A stretch of 64,000 bases of DNA, from contig JBIKTM010000003.1 of NCBI GenBank assembly GCA_044348085.1, forward strand, positions 1 through 64,000, written 5' to 3'. Both the position numbers and the translations under genes were made by a program. This document shows positions 51,788-60,136 of this stretch, one piece after another; position 1 is the first letter of the stretch, and every line of letters starts with the position of its first letter. The stretch is from Verrucolacustris sp044348085 (GTDB lineage Bacteria; Verrucomicrobiota; Verrucomicrobiia; Methylacidiphilales; Verrucolacustridaceae). The notes under the pieces are model-generated. The model saw only the letters and a program-made list of their open reading frames with translations, made no database searches and was not told where the DNA came from.

Positions 51788-52861
51788 TCACAACTTTCGT
51801 TTCTCCTCCCCATCCAGAAGAGCGGGCCCCCAACGAGCATCAGGCACGTTTAACTCGTACCAGTCCAAAAGCTGATCCGCCCTCCTTCGCATCTCTCGCC
51901 AACGTTGCACTGCTTGATCCGCATCTTGCCAGGCCTTTTCTTGCACCTGCTTCTGCTCCTCACTCGAACCCGCCTCCACCGCTTGCCGATAACGGAAAAT
52001 TGCGGGCCGCAGGAATGGATCTGCTGTCGCCTCCAACCGAATCAGCTCCATCGATAAAGAGTCCGGCTTAGTCCCGCCTGGCACTACAGACTTCGCTGCC
52101 TCTTGAGCCAACTTTCGAAGGCGCTTTTGTGTCTCCTCTGGAGGCTGTGGCAAAGCCCCCGTCCGCAAATCCGGCTCCGCCAAACTTCTCCGCCATGCCC
52201 CATCCTCCTCCTTGCTATCCGACCAGAACTTTCCAGGACATCCCACCGCCACCCACTCCTGAAACTTGACTCGGTTCGAGGCCGAGGTGGCTCGAGTAAA
52301 CAACCTCGCCGCCAACAACCTCCGTACCATACGCGTCAGCTTATCCTCTGCCAGCCGCCCCGTTTCCACCCAAGACTGAATTCGACTTAAACCCGCCTCT
52401 TCACCCCCGCTTACTCGCTCCGCCACCCTTCCCAACATTTCCTCATCCTCCGAGGTTGTACGACCCACACACCCCTCCGCCACCCACCGAATCGACCCCG
52501 CCCCGTCCCTCCGCCCCGTAACCCCACGAATCCGCGCTTGAATAACCTCAACCACCCACGCAGCTGCGAAATCTTCCGACTTTGGGTCACCTTCAATCAA
52601 ACCCTGCCCCCCCCGCACTCCCCCTGTTCCCTCCACCAATTTGCCCTGAAGTTTCAACGGGGTTTGCAATCGGGAAGAGGTCAATTCATCAAAAAGATCC
52701 ACTGCGGCTACAGAGGCGCGAGCCACTTTCAGCGCCTCTGCACGGTCATTTCCCTCAACCGAGATTTTTAAACTTTTGCCCTCTGCCCGCTCGATCCCCC
52801 CTTGAGCCTTTTCTGAAAAAAGAAAGAGGCCTACGCAAAAAATCAGCCCCCACGGGCTCAC
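51788..52861 (-). CDS. Exported protein of unknown function
   Basis: The 357-residue product begins at a GTG that overlaps the fmdB-like stop (GTGA). The N-terminus (SPWGLIFCVGLFLFSEKAQG) is a signal peptide. The rest is helical and charged with no recognised domain; one part (SLKISVEGNDRAEALKVARA) suggests a short beta-alpha unit, and the C-terminus (EKAWQDADQAVQRWREMRRR) is a coiled-coil-like helix. It is the last gene of the half-KS/ACP/KS operon by position. Confidence 0.65.
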   Translation of the reverse strand: MSPWGLIFCVGLFLFSEKAQGGIERAEGKSLKISVEGNDRAEALKVARASVAAVDLFDELTSSRLQTPLKLQGKLVEGTGGVRGGQGLIEGDPKSEDFAAAWVVEVIQARIRGVTGRRDGAGSIRWVAEGCVGRTTSEDEEMLGRVAERVSGGEEAGLSRIQSWVETGRLAEDKLTRMVRRLLAARLFTRATSASNRVKFQEWVAVGCPGKFWSDSKEEDGAWRRSLAEPDLRTGALPQPPEETQKRLRKLAQEAAKSVVPGGTKPDSLSMELIRLEATADPFLRPAIFRYRQAVEAGSSEEQKQVQEKAWQDADQAVQRWREMRRRADQLLDWYELNVPDARWGPALLDGEEKRKL

Positions 52862-53187
52862 GTACTTTTCCCGGATTTCCCCTCTCCACCCTTCGCCGTT
52901 CCACCCCCATCTCCAGATTTTTTCTTTTCCGAACTTTTCTCTCCACCGCTTGTGGCCTCCTTCGCCGCCTTCTTGTACCCCGCACTTCGATAGTCGGTGA
53001 TGTAAAAACCACTCCCCTTAAACAAAAAGCCAGCCCCCGTCCCCATCTGCTTTTCGATCTTCCCCTTTCCCCAAACTTTTTTCGGGCACTTGTCTTTGGG
53101 ACAGATCTTGAGTGGCGCATCATTCATTGAATGAAAAATATCCAAGTGCGCTTTGCACTTTTTACAAACGTACTCGTAAGTCGGCAT
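52858..53187 (-). CDS. FmdB-family zinc-ribbon protein
   Basis: The 109-residue protein opens MPTYEYVCKKCKAHLDIF, with a second pair in ICPKDKCPKK: the four-Cys ribbon of FmdB-type putative regulators. The usual FLFKGSGFYITDYRS element follows, where family members show the same GSGFYxTDY. The C-terminal 40 residues are a Lys/Gly/Ser-rich tail. A regulatory role is assumed for the family but not shown. Confidence 0.85.
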   Translation of the reverse strand: MPTYEYVCKKCKAHLDIFHSMNDAPLKICPKDKCPKKVWGKGKIEKQMGTGAGFLFKGSGFYITDYRSAGYKKAAKEATSGGEKSSEKKKSGDGGGTAKGGEGKSGKST

Positions 53188-53233
53188 CGTCCACTACCTT
53201 ATCTCTCTTCCACTATTTTTCCAGTCGCAAAGA

Positions 53234-54361
53234 TCAAGCTTTCGAAAACAGCAGGCACCCGTTCTGCCCGCCAAATCCAAATGAAGGTTTCATCACAACC
53301 CGCATTCCTGACTCTCCCTTTCCCCGCACAACTCGCACCAAACACTCCGGATCTTCCCGCCAATCCTGCCCCAGCGTCGAAGGCAACACATCCGCAAAAA
53401 TCGATTCCACCGCCAAAACCGACTCCACCGCCCCGCAGGCCATCGACAAGTGCCCAATTCTGCTTTTTGGAGATGTCACCCAAGGCCCTTTCTCCCCAAA
53501 CACCTCCCGAAACATTTTTGCCTCTGCCCGATCATTCGCCACAGTTCCCGTGCCATGCGCCACCACCCCATTGACCTCCTCCACCCCTACTCCTCCATCC
53601 TCCAAACACTTCAGTACGCACGCCACAGCCTCGACCGCGTCCTCCCTCGGATCGGTTGCCCTCCACGCATCACAACCCACCGCCGCGCCACGCACCTCAG
53701 CCAAAATACTGGCTCCTCGAGCCTTTGCTTTCTCTCTCTCCTCTAAAACAAGAAAGCCCGCTCCCTCCCCCACCACAAATCCTGATCGCCCCAAACCGAA
53801 AGGCTGACAAGCCTCCTCCGGCTTTTCCCTAAATCCCCGCGCCAACGCCCCCAACCTGTCGTATCCCAACAATCCCCCAGGATGGGCTCTCCCATCCGCT
53901 CCCCCCGCCACCATCTCATCCACTTCTCCTTCACGAATCATCCAAAACGCCTCTGCAATCGCCTGAGTTGAAGCCGCACACGCCGCCAAACTTTCTACTC
54001 TCTCTCCTTCCAAACCCACTTCCTTAGCCAAAATTTTCAACGGATCTTGCCCCTCCCCCTTTTCCCCAGGCCCAGGCCAGCCAATCGCACCGGCCAATCC
54101 CGCCCCACGCCCTACTCCGCTCATCTCCATCGCCTCCCGCAAAGCCAATCTCGCCCAATGCAAACTTCTCCACCCATCCCTCTTCTCTGACCTCTCCTCC
54201 GCAATATGTGCGGCCACTTGGACAGGAGCCTTCTCCCACCCCTTCCATTCCACTGCGTGCACAGCCGATCGTCCTCCCACCACACCATCCCAAAAAACCT
54301 TCCTCCCCACCCCATACCCCGTCACCGCTCCAACCCCAGTGATGACCACACGCCGGCTCAC
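53234..54361 (-). CDS. Beta-ketoacyl synthase (secondary, FabF-like)
   Basis: This 375-residue condensing enzyme retains the full catalytic set: Cys128 in LAACAASTQAIAEAF, His269 in VVAHGTGTVANDRAE, Lys299 and His304 in SPKSRIGHLSMACGAVE, and the C-terminal FGFGGQNGCL loop. It is shorter than FabF of the main cluster (414). The start GTG overlaps the stop of the adjacent acyl carrier protein gene (GTGA), so the two are made together and should act together. The product of the reaction is unknown; the cassette lacks its own ketoreductase and dehydratase. Confidence 0.9.
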   Translation of the reverse strand: MSRRVVITGVGAVTGYGVGRKVFWDGVVGGRSAVHAVEWKGWEKAPVQVAAHIAEERSEKRDGWRSLHWARLALREAMEMSGVGRGAGLAGAIGWPGPGEKGEGQDPLKILAKEVGLEGERVESLAACAASTQAIAEAFWMIREGEVDEMVAGGADGRAHPGGLLGYDRLGALARGFREKPEEACQPFGLGRSGFVVGEGAGFLVLEEREKAKARGASILAEVRGAAVGCDAWRATDPREDAVEAVACVLKCLEDGGVGVEEVNGVVAHGTGTVANDRAEAKMFREVFGEKGPWVTSPKSRIGHLSMACGAVESVLAVESIFADVLPSTLGQDWREDPECLVRVVRGKGESGMRVVMKPSFGFGGQNGCLLFSKA

Positions 54362-54615
54362 TTTTTCCCCTCCAACATCACCCTCAACCGCTCCGCCAAC
54401 TCCGCGACCGTGGGATCAGGTTGGGCAAAAAGAATTTTGTCCTCCAACGCTTTTCCGAGCGCCTCCTCCAAGCGAAACGTCAGATCGATCCGATCGATAC
54501 TCTCGGCTCCTAAATCTGCTCCCAGCTTGTGCTCATTGAGTACGGCATCTTTTTTTCGTAACGTCTCTGCCACCGCTTTCCTCACCAACTCTTTCAATTC
54601 CTCCGACGTTCTCAT
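54358..54615 (-). CDS. Acyl carrier protein of the secondary ketoacyl-synthase cassette
   Basis: The 85-residue protein has the phosphopantetheine attachment site Ser39 in LGADLGAESIDRIDLTFRLE. Unlike the housekeeping AcpP (DSLDIVEL) the site is ESIDRIDL. It starts MRTSEELKELVRKAVAETLR at ATG 54615, which overlaps the stop of the half-KS gene (ATGA), and its stop overlaps the start of the ketoacyl synthase. Confidence 0.9.
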   Translation of the reverse strand: MRTSEELKELVRKAVAETLRKKDAVLNEHKLGADLGAESIDRIDLTFRLEEALGKALEDKILFAQPDPTVAELAERLRVMLEGKK

Positions 54616-55190
54616 TTCTCTCCCTCCCATCCCCACACTTCCGCTTTGGCTCCCGTGCTCGTCGACCGAACGGACACAACCCACTCCAGACCCCGCCTTC
54701 CCCATCGCTGAATTCTCCTCTCAACATCCCCTTCTACTCCATCCCTCTCTCGCAAGGTTTCGACGGGCCCCCGCGTCCCAATTTCCACCGCCAGCTGGGC
54801 TGCAGGCAAGTTGGGTAACACCTCTAACAACCAGAGCGGAGACTTGTCTCTCCACTTTTCTACAACTTCCTTCGCGGAGACTCCCTCCAGCCAACCCGGC
54901 CACTCTCCACCCCGCCCAACCCCAACAATCCCCACCCTTCTCCCGTCGACCTCTTTCACCCCACTCGCCATCCACGCCCGTAAACCCGCCCGCACCATCG
55001 CACTTCCCCTCTCTCCCAACCACCTGCCCGCTTTTGCCCCCACCCACGGATCCCCCACCTCTTCCCCCAACTTCCACTCTCCTCGCGCTACAATCCTAAG
55101 CTTGCCCGCCGTGGCCTGAAGAGTATTCTTTCCCTCTTGTGTCTTCCCACCCGAAGCATTTCGGGGGACATAAGAACTCACCCTTAACAC
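54612..55190 (-). CDS. Half-length ketoacyl-synthase-like protein without the catalytic cysteine
   Basis: The 192-residue product begins at a GTG (55190). From about residue 25 it follows the N-terminal half of ketoacyl synthases of the chain-length-factor type: LRIVARGEWKLGE, DGRRVGIVGVGRGGEWPGW, then SPLWLLEVLPNLPAAQLAVE and IGTRGPVETL, the point where a KS dimer-interface loop leads to its nucleophile. Instead of the TACA-type cysteine loop the sequence goes on with RERDGVEGDVERRIQRWGRR and ends after EWVVSVRSTSTGAKAEVWGW. There is no Cys nucleophile and no C-terminal half with the two His residues. It may be a partner subunit for the KS two genes downstream; that is inference. Confidence 0.7.
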   Translation of the reverse strand: MLRVSSYVPRNASGGKTQEGKNTLQATAGKLRIVARGEWKLGEEVGDPWVGAKAGRWLGERGSAMVRAGLRAWMASGVKEVDGRRVGIVGVGRGGEWPGWLEGVSAKEVVEKWRDKSPLWLLEVLPNLPAAQLAVEIGTRGPVETLRERDGVEGDVERRIQRWGRRGLEWVVSVRSTSTGAKAEVWGWEGEK

Positions 55191-55270
55191 AGAATAACAG
55201 CGGTTCTCAGACCGACCTCAAAATGGGGCCTCTTCATACGCCCCCACTCTAACCCAAGAAAATCAACCAT
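55191..55270 (+). promoter_or_regulatory. rpsA leader and divergent promoter region
   Basis: The 80-nt divergent gap holds GGGGC (55225-55229) and GCCCC (55240-55244), which could form a 5-bp leader hairpin 27 nt before the rpsA ATG. No strong Shine-Dalgarno is seen before rpsA, as is usual for this gene, whose translation is self-regulated by leader structure in E. coli. Assignment here is inference. Confidence 0.35.
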
Positions 55271-56956
55271 ATGACCAATTTCGAAACTCTTTTATCCCAA
55301 TCAATGCAGAACTTTAAGGAAGGCACGATTGTCAAAGGCCGCATTATCGAGCGCCGCCCCCGTGAAGTCATGGTCGACATCGGCTACAAATCCGAAGGCG
55401 CTATCGACCTCAATGAGTTCAGCTCCGCGGACGATCTTGCCATTGGCCAAGAGATCGAAGTCCTTCTCGAACGCCTCGAAAACGAAGACGGTCAGGTTAT
55501 CCTTTCCCGCCAAAAAGCGGCTCATAAACAAAATTGGGATAAAATCCTCAAACTCAGCGAAGCAGGCAAAACAGTCCAAGGCTTGGTTAAGGGCATCGTC
55601 AAAGGTGGCCTCATGGTGGATGTCGGAGTTGAAGCCTTCCTTCCCTCTTCACAAATCGACATCAACCCTCCAAAAAATCTACGCGAATTCCTCGGTCAAA
55701 CGCTCGAATGCCGAATCGTCAAGCTGAACGAAGATCGCAAGAACGTCGTTCTATCCCGTCGCGAACTCATCGAAGAAGAGCGCAACGAAAAACGCTCTAA
55801 ACTCCTCTCCCACCTCGACAAAGGAGCCAAGGTCAAAGGCCGCGTCAAAAATCTCACCGAATTTGGCGCCTTCGTGGATCTGGATGGTCTGGACGGCCTC
55901 CTCCACGTCACCGATATGACCTGGGGTCGGCTAGGTCACCCCTCGGAAATGCTTCAAACAGGCCAAGAAATCGAAGTTATCGTTCTCGAGATCGATAAGG
56001 AACGCCTTCGCGTTTCCCTGGGCATGAAACAGATGTCGGAAAACCCATGGGACAAGATTGCCGAGAAATACCCAGTCAATCTCAAGGTCCGCGGAAAAAT
56101 CACCAGCCTCGTTCCCTACGGCGCCTTCATCCAACTCGAACCCGGAGTGGAAGGTCTCGTTCACGTCTCCGAGCTCTCTTGGACACGCCGAATCAACCGA
56201 CCCAGCGATGTCTTGCAGGACGGCCAAGAGATCGACGCCATCGTGATTAGCGTCAGCAAAGAGGAGCAGAAACTCTCTCTCTCCGTGCGTCACCTCGAAG
56301 CCAATCCTTGGGAAGAGATCCACCTGCGGTATCCCGTGGGTCGCCCTGTGAAAGGAATCGTCCGAAACACCACAGCCTACGGCGCCTTTGTGGAGCTGGA
56401 GGAAGGTATCGACGGAATGATCCACGTCTCCGATATGTCGTGGACCCGCAAGCCTGCCCACGCTTCCGAACTCCTCAAAAAAGGAGACAGCGTTGAGGCT
56501 CAGGTCCTCGGAATCGACAAGGCGAATCAACGTATCTCTCTCGGCTTGAAACAACTCGCCGAAGATCCGTGGAAACAGGTCGAAACGCGATTCAAGATCG
56601 GACAGATGGTCAAAGGTACCGTCAGCAAGGTCGCCAGCTTTGGGGCTTTCATTCAGCTCGAGGGCGAGTTGGACGGTCTGGTTCACATCTCCCAAATCTC
56701 CGAAGAACGGGTTGCAAAGGTCAAAGATGTTCTCAAGCCTGGCCAAGAGATCGAAGCCCGCGTCATTCGCCTGAACAAAGCGGAGCGTCGCATCGGTCTG
56801 TCTATCAAAGCAGCGGCTTACTCAGACGAGGCCTTCGAAAAAGAGCGCACCGTTCTGGAAGATACCTCTAAGTCCACGGACTTCTTGGGTGGCATGGAAG
56901 CTGCCTTCGAGAAAGCCGAGGAAGAGTACCGACCAGGCGAGGGCTCGAAGAGCTAA
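55271..56956 (+). CDS. rpsA: 30S ribosomal protein S1
   Basis: S1 binds mRNA on the 30S subunit. The 561-residue protein has six S1 repeats; the marks G.FV/IxxLxGLDGLxHVSxMSW recur (FGAFVDLDGLDGLLHVTDMT, YGAFIQLEPGVEGLVHVSEL, YGAFVELEEGIDGMIHVSDM, FGAFIQLEGELDGLVHISQI), with REVMVDIGYKSEGAIDLNEF and GGLMVDVGVEAFLPSSQIDI in the first two domains. Base composition is less C-biased on the plus strand than in neighbours, fitting high expression. frr follows 26 nt later. Confidence 0.97.
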   Translation: MTNFETLLSQSMQNFKEGTIVKGRIIERRPREVMVDIGYKSEGAIDLNEFSSADDLAIGQEIEVLLERLENEDGQVILSRQKAAHKQNWDKILKLSEAGKTVQGLVKGIVKGGLMVDVGVEAFLPSSQIDINPPKNLREFLGQTLECRIVKLNEDRKNVVLSRRELIEEERNEKRSKLLSHLDKGAKVKGRVKNLTEFGAFVDLDGLDGLLHVTDMTWGRLGHPSEMLQTGQEIEVIVLEIDKERLRVSLGMKQMSENPWDKIAEKYPVNLKVRGKITSLVPYGAFIQLEPGVEGLVHVSELSWTRRINRPSDVLQDGQEIDAIVISVSKEEQKLSLSVRHLEANPWEEIHLRYPVGRPVKGIVRNTTAYGAFVELEEGIDGMIHVSDMSWTRKPAHASELLKKGDSVEAQVLGIDKANQRISLGLKQLAEDPWKQVETRFKIGQMVKGTVSKVASFGAFIQLEGELDGLVHISQISEERVAKVKDVLKPGQEIEARVIRLNKAERRIGLSIKAAAYSDEAFEKERTVLEDTSKSTDFLGGMEAAFEKAEEEYRPGEGSKS

Positions 56957-56982
56957 CCCTCTAGCTGGGCCACTCTCACTTT

Positions 56983-57543
56983 ATGGCCTCCGACGACATC
57001 CTTCTCGAAACCGAGGAGAAAATGGAAAAAACCCTCCGCAAGGTGGAGGAGGATTTTCAAGGCGTCCGCACGGGCAAAGCCTCCGCCGCTCTTGTTGAGA
57101 ATCTCAGGGTCGAAGCCTACGGCTCCACCATGCGACTCAAAGAGTTGGCTGGAATCACAGCTCCTGAACCTCGCTTACTGGTCGTTCAACCATGGGATGT
57201 CACCACCGTCGATCCTGTTCGAAAAGCGCTCGAAGAATCCCAACTCGGGATTACCCCGCAGGTGGACGGCAAAATCATCCGTCTGCCGATCCCCCAACTT
57301 TCGGAGGAGCGCCGCCGCGACCTGATTAAACTCATTGGAAAACTGGCCGAGGATGGACGTGTCGCCCTCCGCCATGAGCGCCGCCACGGCCTTGAAGCCC
57401 TAAAAAAAGAGCAGAAGGACGGAAAGATCACCGAAGACGAGCTAAGCCTCGGGGAAAAAGAAGTTCAGAAGCTCACCGACCAGTATACGGGCAAAATCGA
57501 AGCTCTCGTCACGGGAAAAGAAGCCGAACTCCTTAAGGTCTAA
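56983..57543 (+). CDS. frr: Ribosome recycling factor
   Basis: RRF releases ribosomes from mRNA after termination. The 186-residue protein shows the family pattern: EEKMEKTLRKVEEDFQGVRTGKASAALVEN, APEPRLLVVQPWDVTTVDPV, RKALEESQLGITPQVDGKII, RLPIPQLSEERRRDLIKLIG and the closing helices with the RHERRHGLEALKK segment. It lies directly behind rpsA. Confidence 0.97.
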   Translation: MASDDILLETEEKMEKTLRKVEEDFQGVRTGKASAALVENLRVEAYGSTMRLKELAGITAPEPRLLVVQPWDVTTVDPVRKALEESQLGITPQVDGKIIRLPIPQLSEERRRDLIKLIGKLAEDGRVALRHERRHGLEALKKEQKDGKITEDELSLGEKEVQKLTDQYTGKIEALVTGKEAELLKV

Positions 57544-57557
57544 CGAGCAGCCTGAAG

Positions 57558-58517
57558 TTACTTGGCCGGGGCAGGCTGATAAGCCTCCAATTCCTTGGCC
57601 GTCTTGAGATCCAAAGCAGAAAGTTTTTCAAGAACCTTCTCGTAACGGCCCTTGTCCCCCTTGCTTTTTGAGGTCACCCCGAGATTTGCCAATACCTCCA
57701 AAACATCAGGCTTTAGTTCAAGAGACTTTTCGAAACACTGAATCGCCTCATCATAGTTCTTCACCATAAAAAGAGCTTTTCCCAACCGATCCCAACTATC
57801 CGCATCCTTAGAATCCATCGCGACCAGCTTTCTCAACGCTCCAATCTCGCCCGACTCGTTTTTCCCTACTGAAGCAGATTGAGGTGATGAAGTAGAAGGG
57901 GTTGGAGGGGGTGTAGATGAGGACTCGGGAACTCCTGTTTTGCCCGGTGAAAACTCCATCAGATCTCGAGCTAACTTCGGATCGACCAATGCCAAACTTT
58001 GAACAATTTTTTCATACTCGGTCATCTCTCCGGAAGTTTTTAAAGTGACACCCAGGTTCGCCAAAACTTCTGCCACCCCAGGCTTGATCTCCAGTGCCCT
58101 CTGAAAGGCCCGAATTGCCTCCGCATGTTGTCCGGAGGAAAACAGGCTTTTGCCCAGCCGATCCCAACTATCCGCATCGTTGGGATCCATTGACACCAAT
58201 TTTCGCATCGCCTCAACCTCCCCTTTTCCCTCTGCCGCTACATCGGGCCCCTTCTGTTTTTCCGCCATTGCTTCCGCATTACGCCAATCCTTGACTACAT
58301 TCGTGGCCACCACTCGGGGTGTTTCCCCTGGCACGGGTTTTGAGTCAGGCACTTCAGTGGGCAAAAGCACGGGCGCCTCCTGAATCAGGGCTATCGATCC
58401 AACAACAGCTAAAACAATTCCTACCACGCTGAATAAAACAATCTGAATACGGACTCCCATCGTGAGTCCACGAAACCACTCGGCGATTCGGTTCTCCCGA
58501 GGATCTTCCCCTAACAT
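57558..58517 (-). CDS. Membrane-anchored TPR protein with an internal duplication
   Basis: The 319-residue product has one N-terminal membrane helix (VRIQIVLFSVVGIVLAVVGS, about residues 22-42) and a soluble part made of two long copies of the same unit (about 105-190 and 225-315). Each runs A/G-LRKLVxMDxxDADSWDRLGK, LF, EAIxxFxxxLEIKP-type TPR, VLANLGVTxKxxG, YEKxxxxLxxxD. The copies are separated by a Ser/Pro/Thr-rich linker. TPR units suggest a scaffold at the membrane. The specific role is unknown. Confidence 0.8.
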   Translation of the reverse strand: MLGEDPRENRIAEWFRGLTMGVRIQIVLFSVVGIVLAVVGSIALIQEAPVLLPTEVPDSKPVPGETPRVVATNVVKDWRNAEAMAEKQKGPDVAAEGKGEVEAMRKLVSMDPNDADSWDRLGKSLFSSGQHAEAIRAFQRALEIKPGVAEVLANLGVTLKTSGEMTEYEKIVQSLALVDPKLARDLMEFSPGKTGVPESSSTPPPTPSTSSPQSASVGKNESGEIGALRKLVAMDSKDADSWDRLGKALFMVKNYDEAIQCFEKSLELKPDVLEVLANLGVTSKSKGDKGRYEKVLEKLSALDLKTAKELEAYQPAPAK

Positions 58518-58547
58518 ATAAGACTTACCCTAACCCGCCTAACCGCC

Positions 58548-59645
58548 CTAATCCAGACAGAGTCGAAGTACCCCATCCTCCAAAGCCCGTACCCGATCTG
58601 CCCCCGAAACCAACTCGATCTGAAGTTCGTGCAGGCGGTGAAGCGCACGCCGAACTCCTGCCGCGGGACGATGCGCACACAAGCTAGTCACTTTCCCTAA
58701 CCTCCATAGATTCGGTTTCTCCCCTTTCGCGTTTCGGGGCAGCACACTGTCCGCTGCTGGATCCAAACTCGGTTGCCCATACCCACCTGGAGGAGGAAGC
58801 CGCAAATACTTCGCCTCCTGCAACGCCTTGCCCAAAGCCGCCAAACGCAAACTCCCCGCTAAGATCATCATCAACCCAACCTCACTCTCGCCTTGGTCCA
58901 ACAACCGGCGAAGCCCAGCCCGCGCAGGCCCCAATTTTCCAGCGACCACCGCATCGCACCAATCCCACACCTCCAACTCTCGCCGGCCCGCTCCTACTTC
59001 CCGAATCGCCTGCTCCGTGACTTTTGTCTCTGGCTTCAAATAAAGCCGTAATTTCTCAATCTCCTTTTCCAAGGCCCTTCCATCCCACCCCACGATCTCG
59101 ACCATCAACTCCACCACCCCAGGGCTAGGCGTCAGTCCAGCTTGCCGAAAGCGCTCCCCAATCTCATCCATCCAATCCCCTCGATCCCGACCCCGCCGCA
59201 AATCTGGAGGATCAAAAACCTCTATCTTACCCAAAGCCTCAAACTGCCTGAAAAAAGATCTCCGCTTATCCACTCCCGGTGCCGAGACCAAAAGCTGCGC
59301 CTCACTCGCAGGTAATTTTTTCAAAAGATCCGTTAAGGATGCCAACGAATCCAGTACTCCCTCATTTCTGCCTGCAGGGTTGTCCCCCAAAAATGTGCAG
59401 TCGGACAACCAAACAAGCTTTCGTCCGCCTAGGAACGGCAACGTCTCCAACCCCTCCCGCGTCTTTGCAATCGCCTGAAGCGCCGCCTCAACGGTCTCCA
59501 CTCGCCCATCTACCCTCTCTGCATTTAAGGGATCCTCAGGCGCCCACTCCTTAAAAAGTTCCTTGGCTCTCCTGGAAACCTCCGGCTCATCTCCCCCACC
59601 TACCATGCAGTGTTGGGGTTTGCCCTGATCTTGCGTCGTGGCCAT
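58548..59645 (-). CDS. holA: DNA polymerase III, delta subunit
   Basis: HolA opens the sliding clamp in the clamp loader. The 365-residue product fits the delta family: ETVEAALQAIAKTREGLETL, PFLGGRKLVWLSDCTFLGD, LVSAPGVDKRRSFFRQFEAL, VELMVEIVGWDGRALEKEIE, and RRLLDQGESEVGLMMILAGS in the last domain. It starts at ATG 59645, six bases from the divergent HIT gene. Confidence 0.88.
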   Translation of the reverse strand: MATTQDQGKPQHCMVGGGDEPEVSRRAKELFKEWAPEDPLNAERVDGRVETVEAALQAIAKTREGLETLPFLGGRKLVWLSDCTFLGDNPAGRNEGVLDSLASLTDLLKKLPASEAQLLVSAPGVDKRRSFFRQFEALGKIEVFDPPDLRRGRDRGDWMDEIGERFRQAGLTPSPGVVELMVEIVGWDGRALEKEIEKLRLYLKPETKVTEQAIREVGAGRRELEVWDWCDAVVAGKLGPARAGLRRLLDQGESEVGLMMILAGSLRLAALGKALQEAKYLRLPPPGGYGQPSLDPAADSVLPRNAKGEKPNLWRLGKVTSLCAHRPAAGVRRALHRLHELQIELVSGADRVRALEDGVLRLCLD

Positions 59646-59651
59646 TCTTTA

Positions 59652-60134
59652 ATGATGGAACACCTCTGGGCCCCTTGGCGCAATCGATATGTCGCCGGCG
59701 AAGAAAAGCCCGGTGAAGATCTTTTTCGCAAAATCGCCCAATCCTCAGACGATGCCGCGCACTACGTCCTCGCTCGAACCAAAGCCTCTTTCGCCGTTCT
59801 CAACCGATACCCCTATAACCTCGGCCACCTCATGGTGTGCCCCTATCGCGAGGTGGACGATCTCGCGTCCCTCTCCGCCCAAGAATCCGCCGACCTCTGG
59901 ACTCTTGTCAACCGCATGACCACAGCTTTAAAAAAAGCAATGAACCCTGAGGGCCTAAACATCGGAATCAACCTCGGCACCGCCGCAGGTGCAGGCGTTC
60001 CAAAACACCTCCACGTCCACGTCGTCCCCCGCTGGCCCAACGATGCCAACTTTCTCACCACCACGGGCTCTACTCGCATCCACCCAGGCGACCTCCCCAC
60101 CGTCTACGCCAAACTTTTAGAGGCCCTTTCTTAG
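59652..60134 (+). CDS. HIT-family nucleotide hydrolase/transferase
   Basis: The 160-residue protein has MEHLWAPWRNRYVAGEEKPG at the N-terminus, YPYNLGHLMVCPYREVDDL, and the histidine triad HLHVHVVPRWPNDANF near residue 115. WAPWR and the HxHxH order place it with Ap4A hydrolase/AMP-releasing HIT enzymes. ATG 59652 is directly followed by a second ATG. fabD begins two bases after its stop. Confidence 0.9.
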   Translation: MMEHLWAPWRNRYVAGEEKPGEDLFRKIAQSSDDAAHYVLARTKASFAVLNRYPYNLGHLMVCPYREVDDLASLSAQESADLWTLVNRMTTALKKAMNPEGLNIGINLGTAAGAGVPKHLHVHVVPRWPNDANFLTTTGSTRIHPGDLPTVYAKLLEALS

Positions 60135-60136
60135 TT

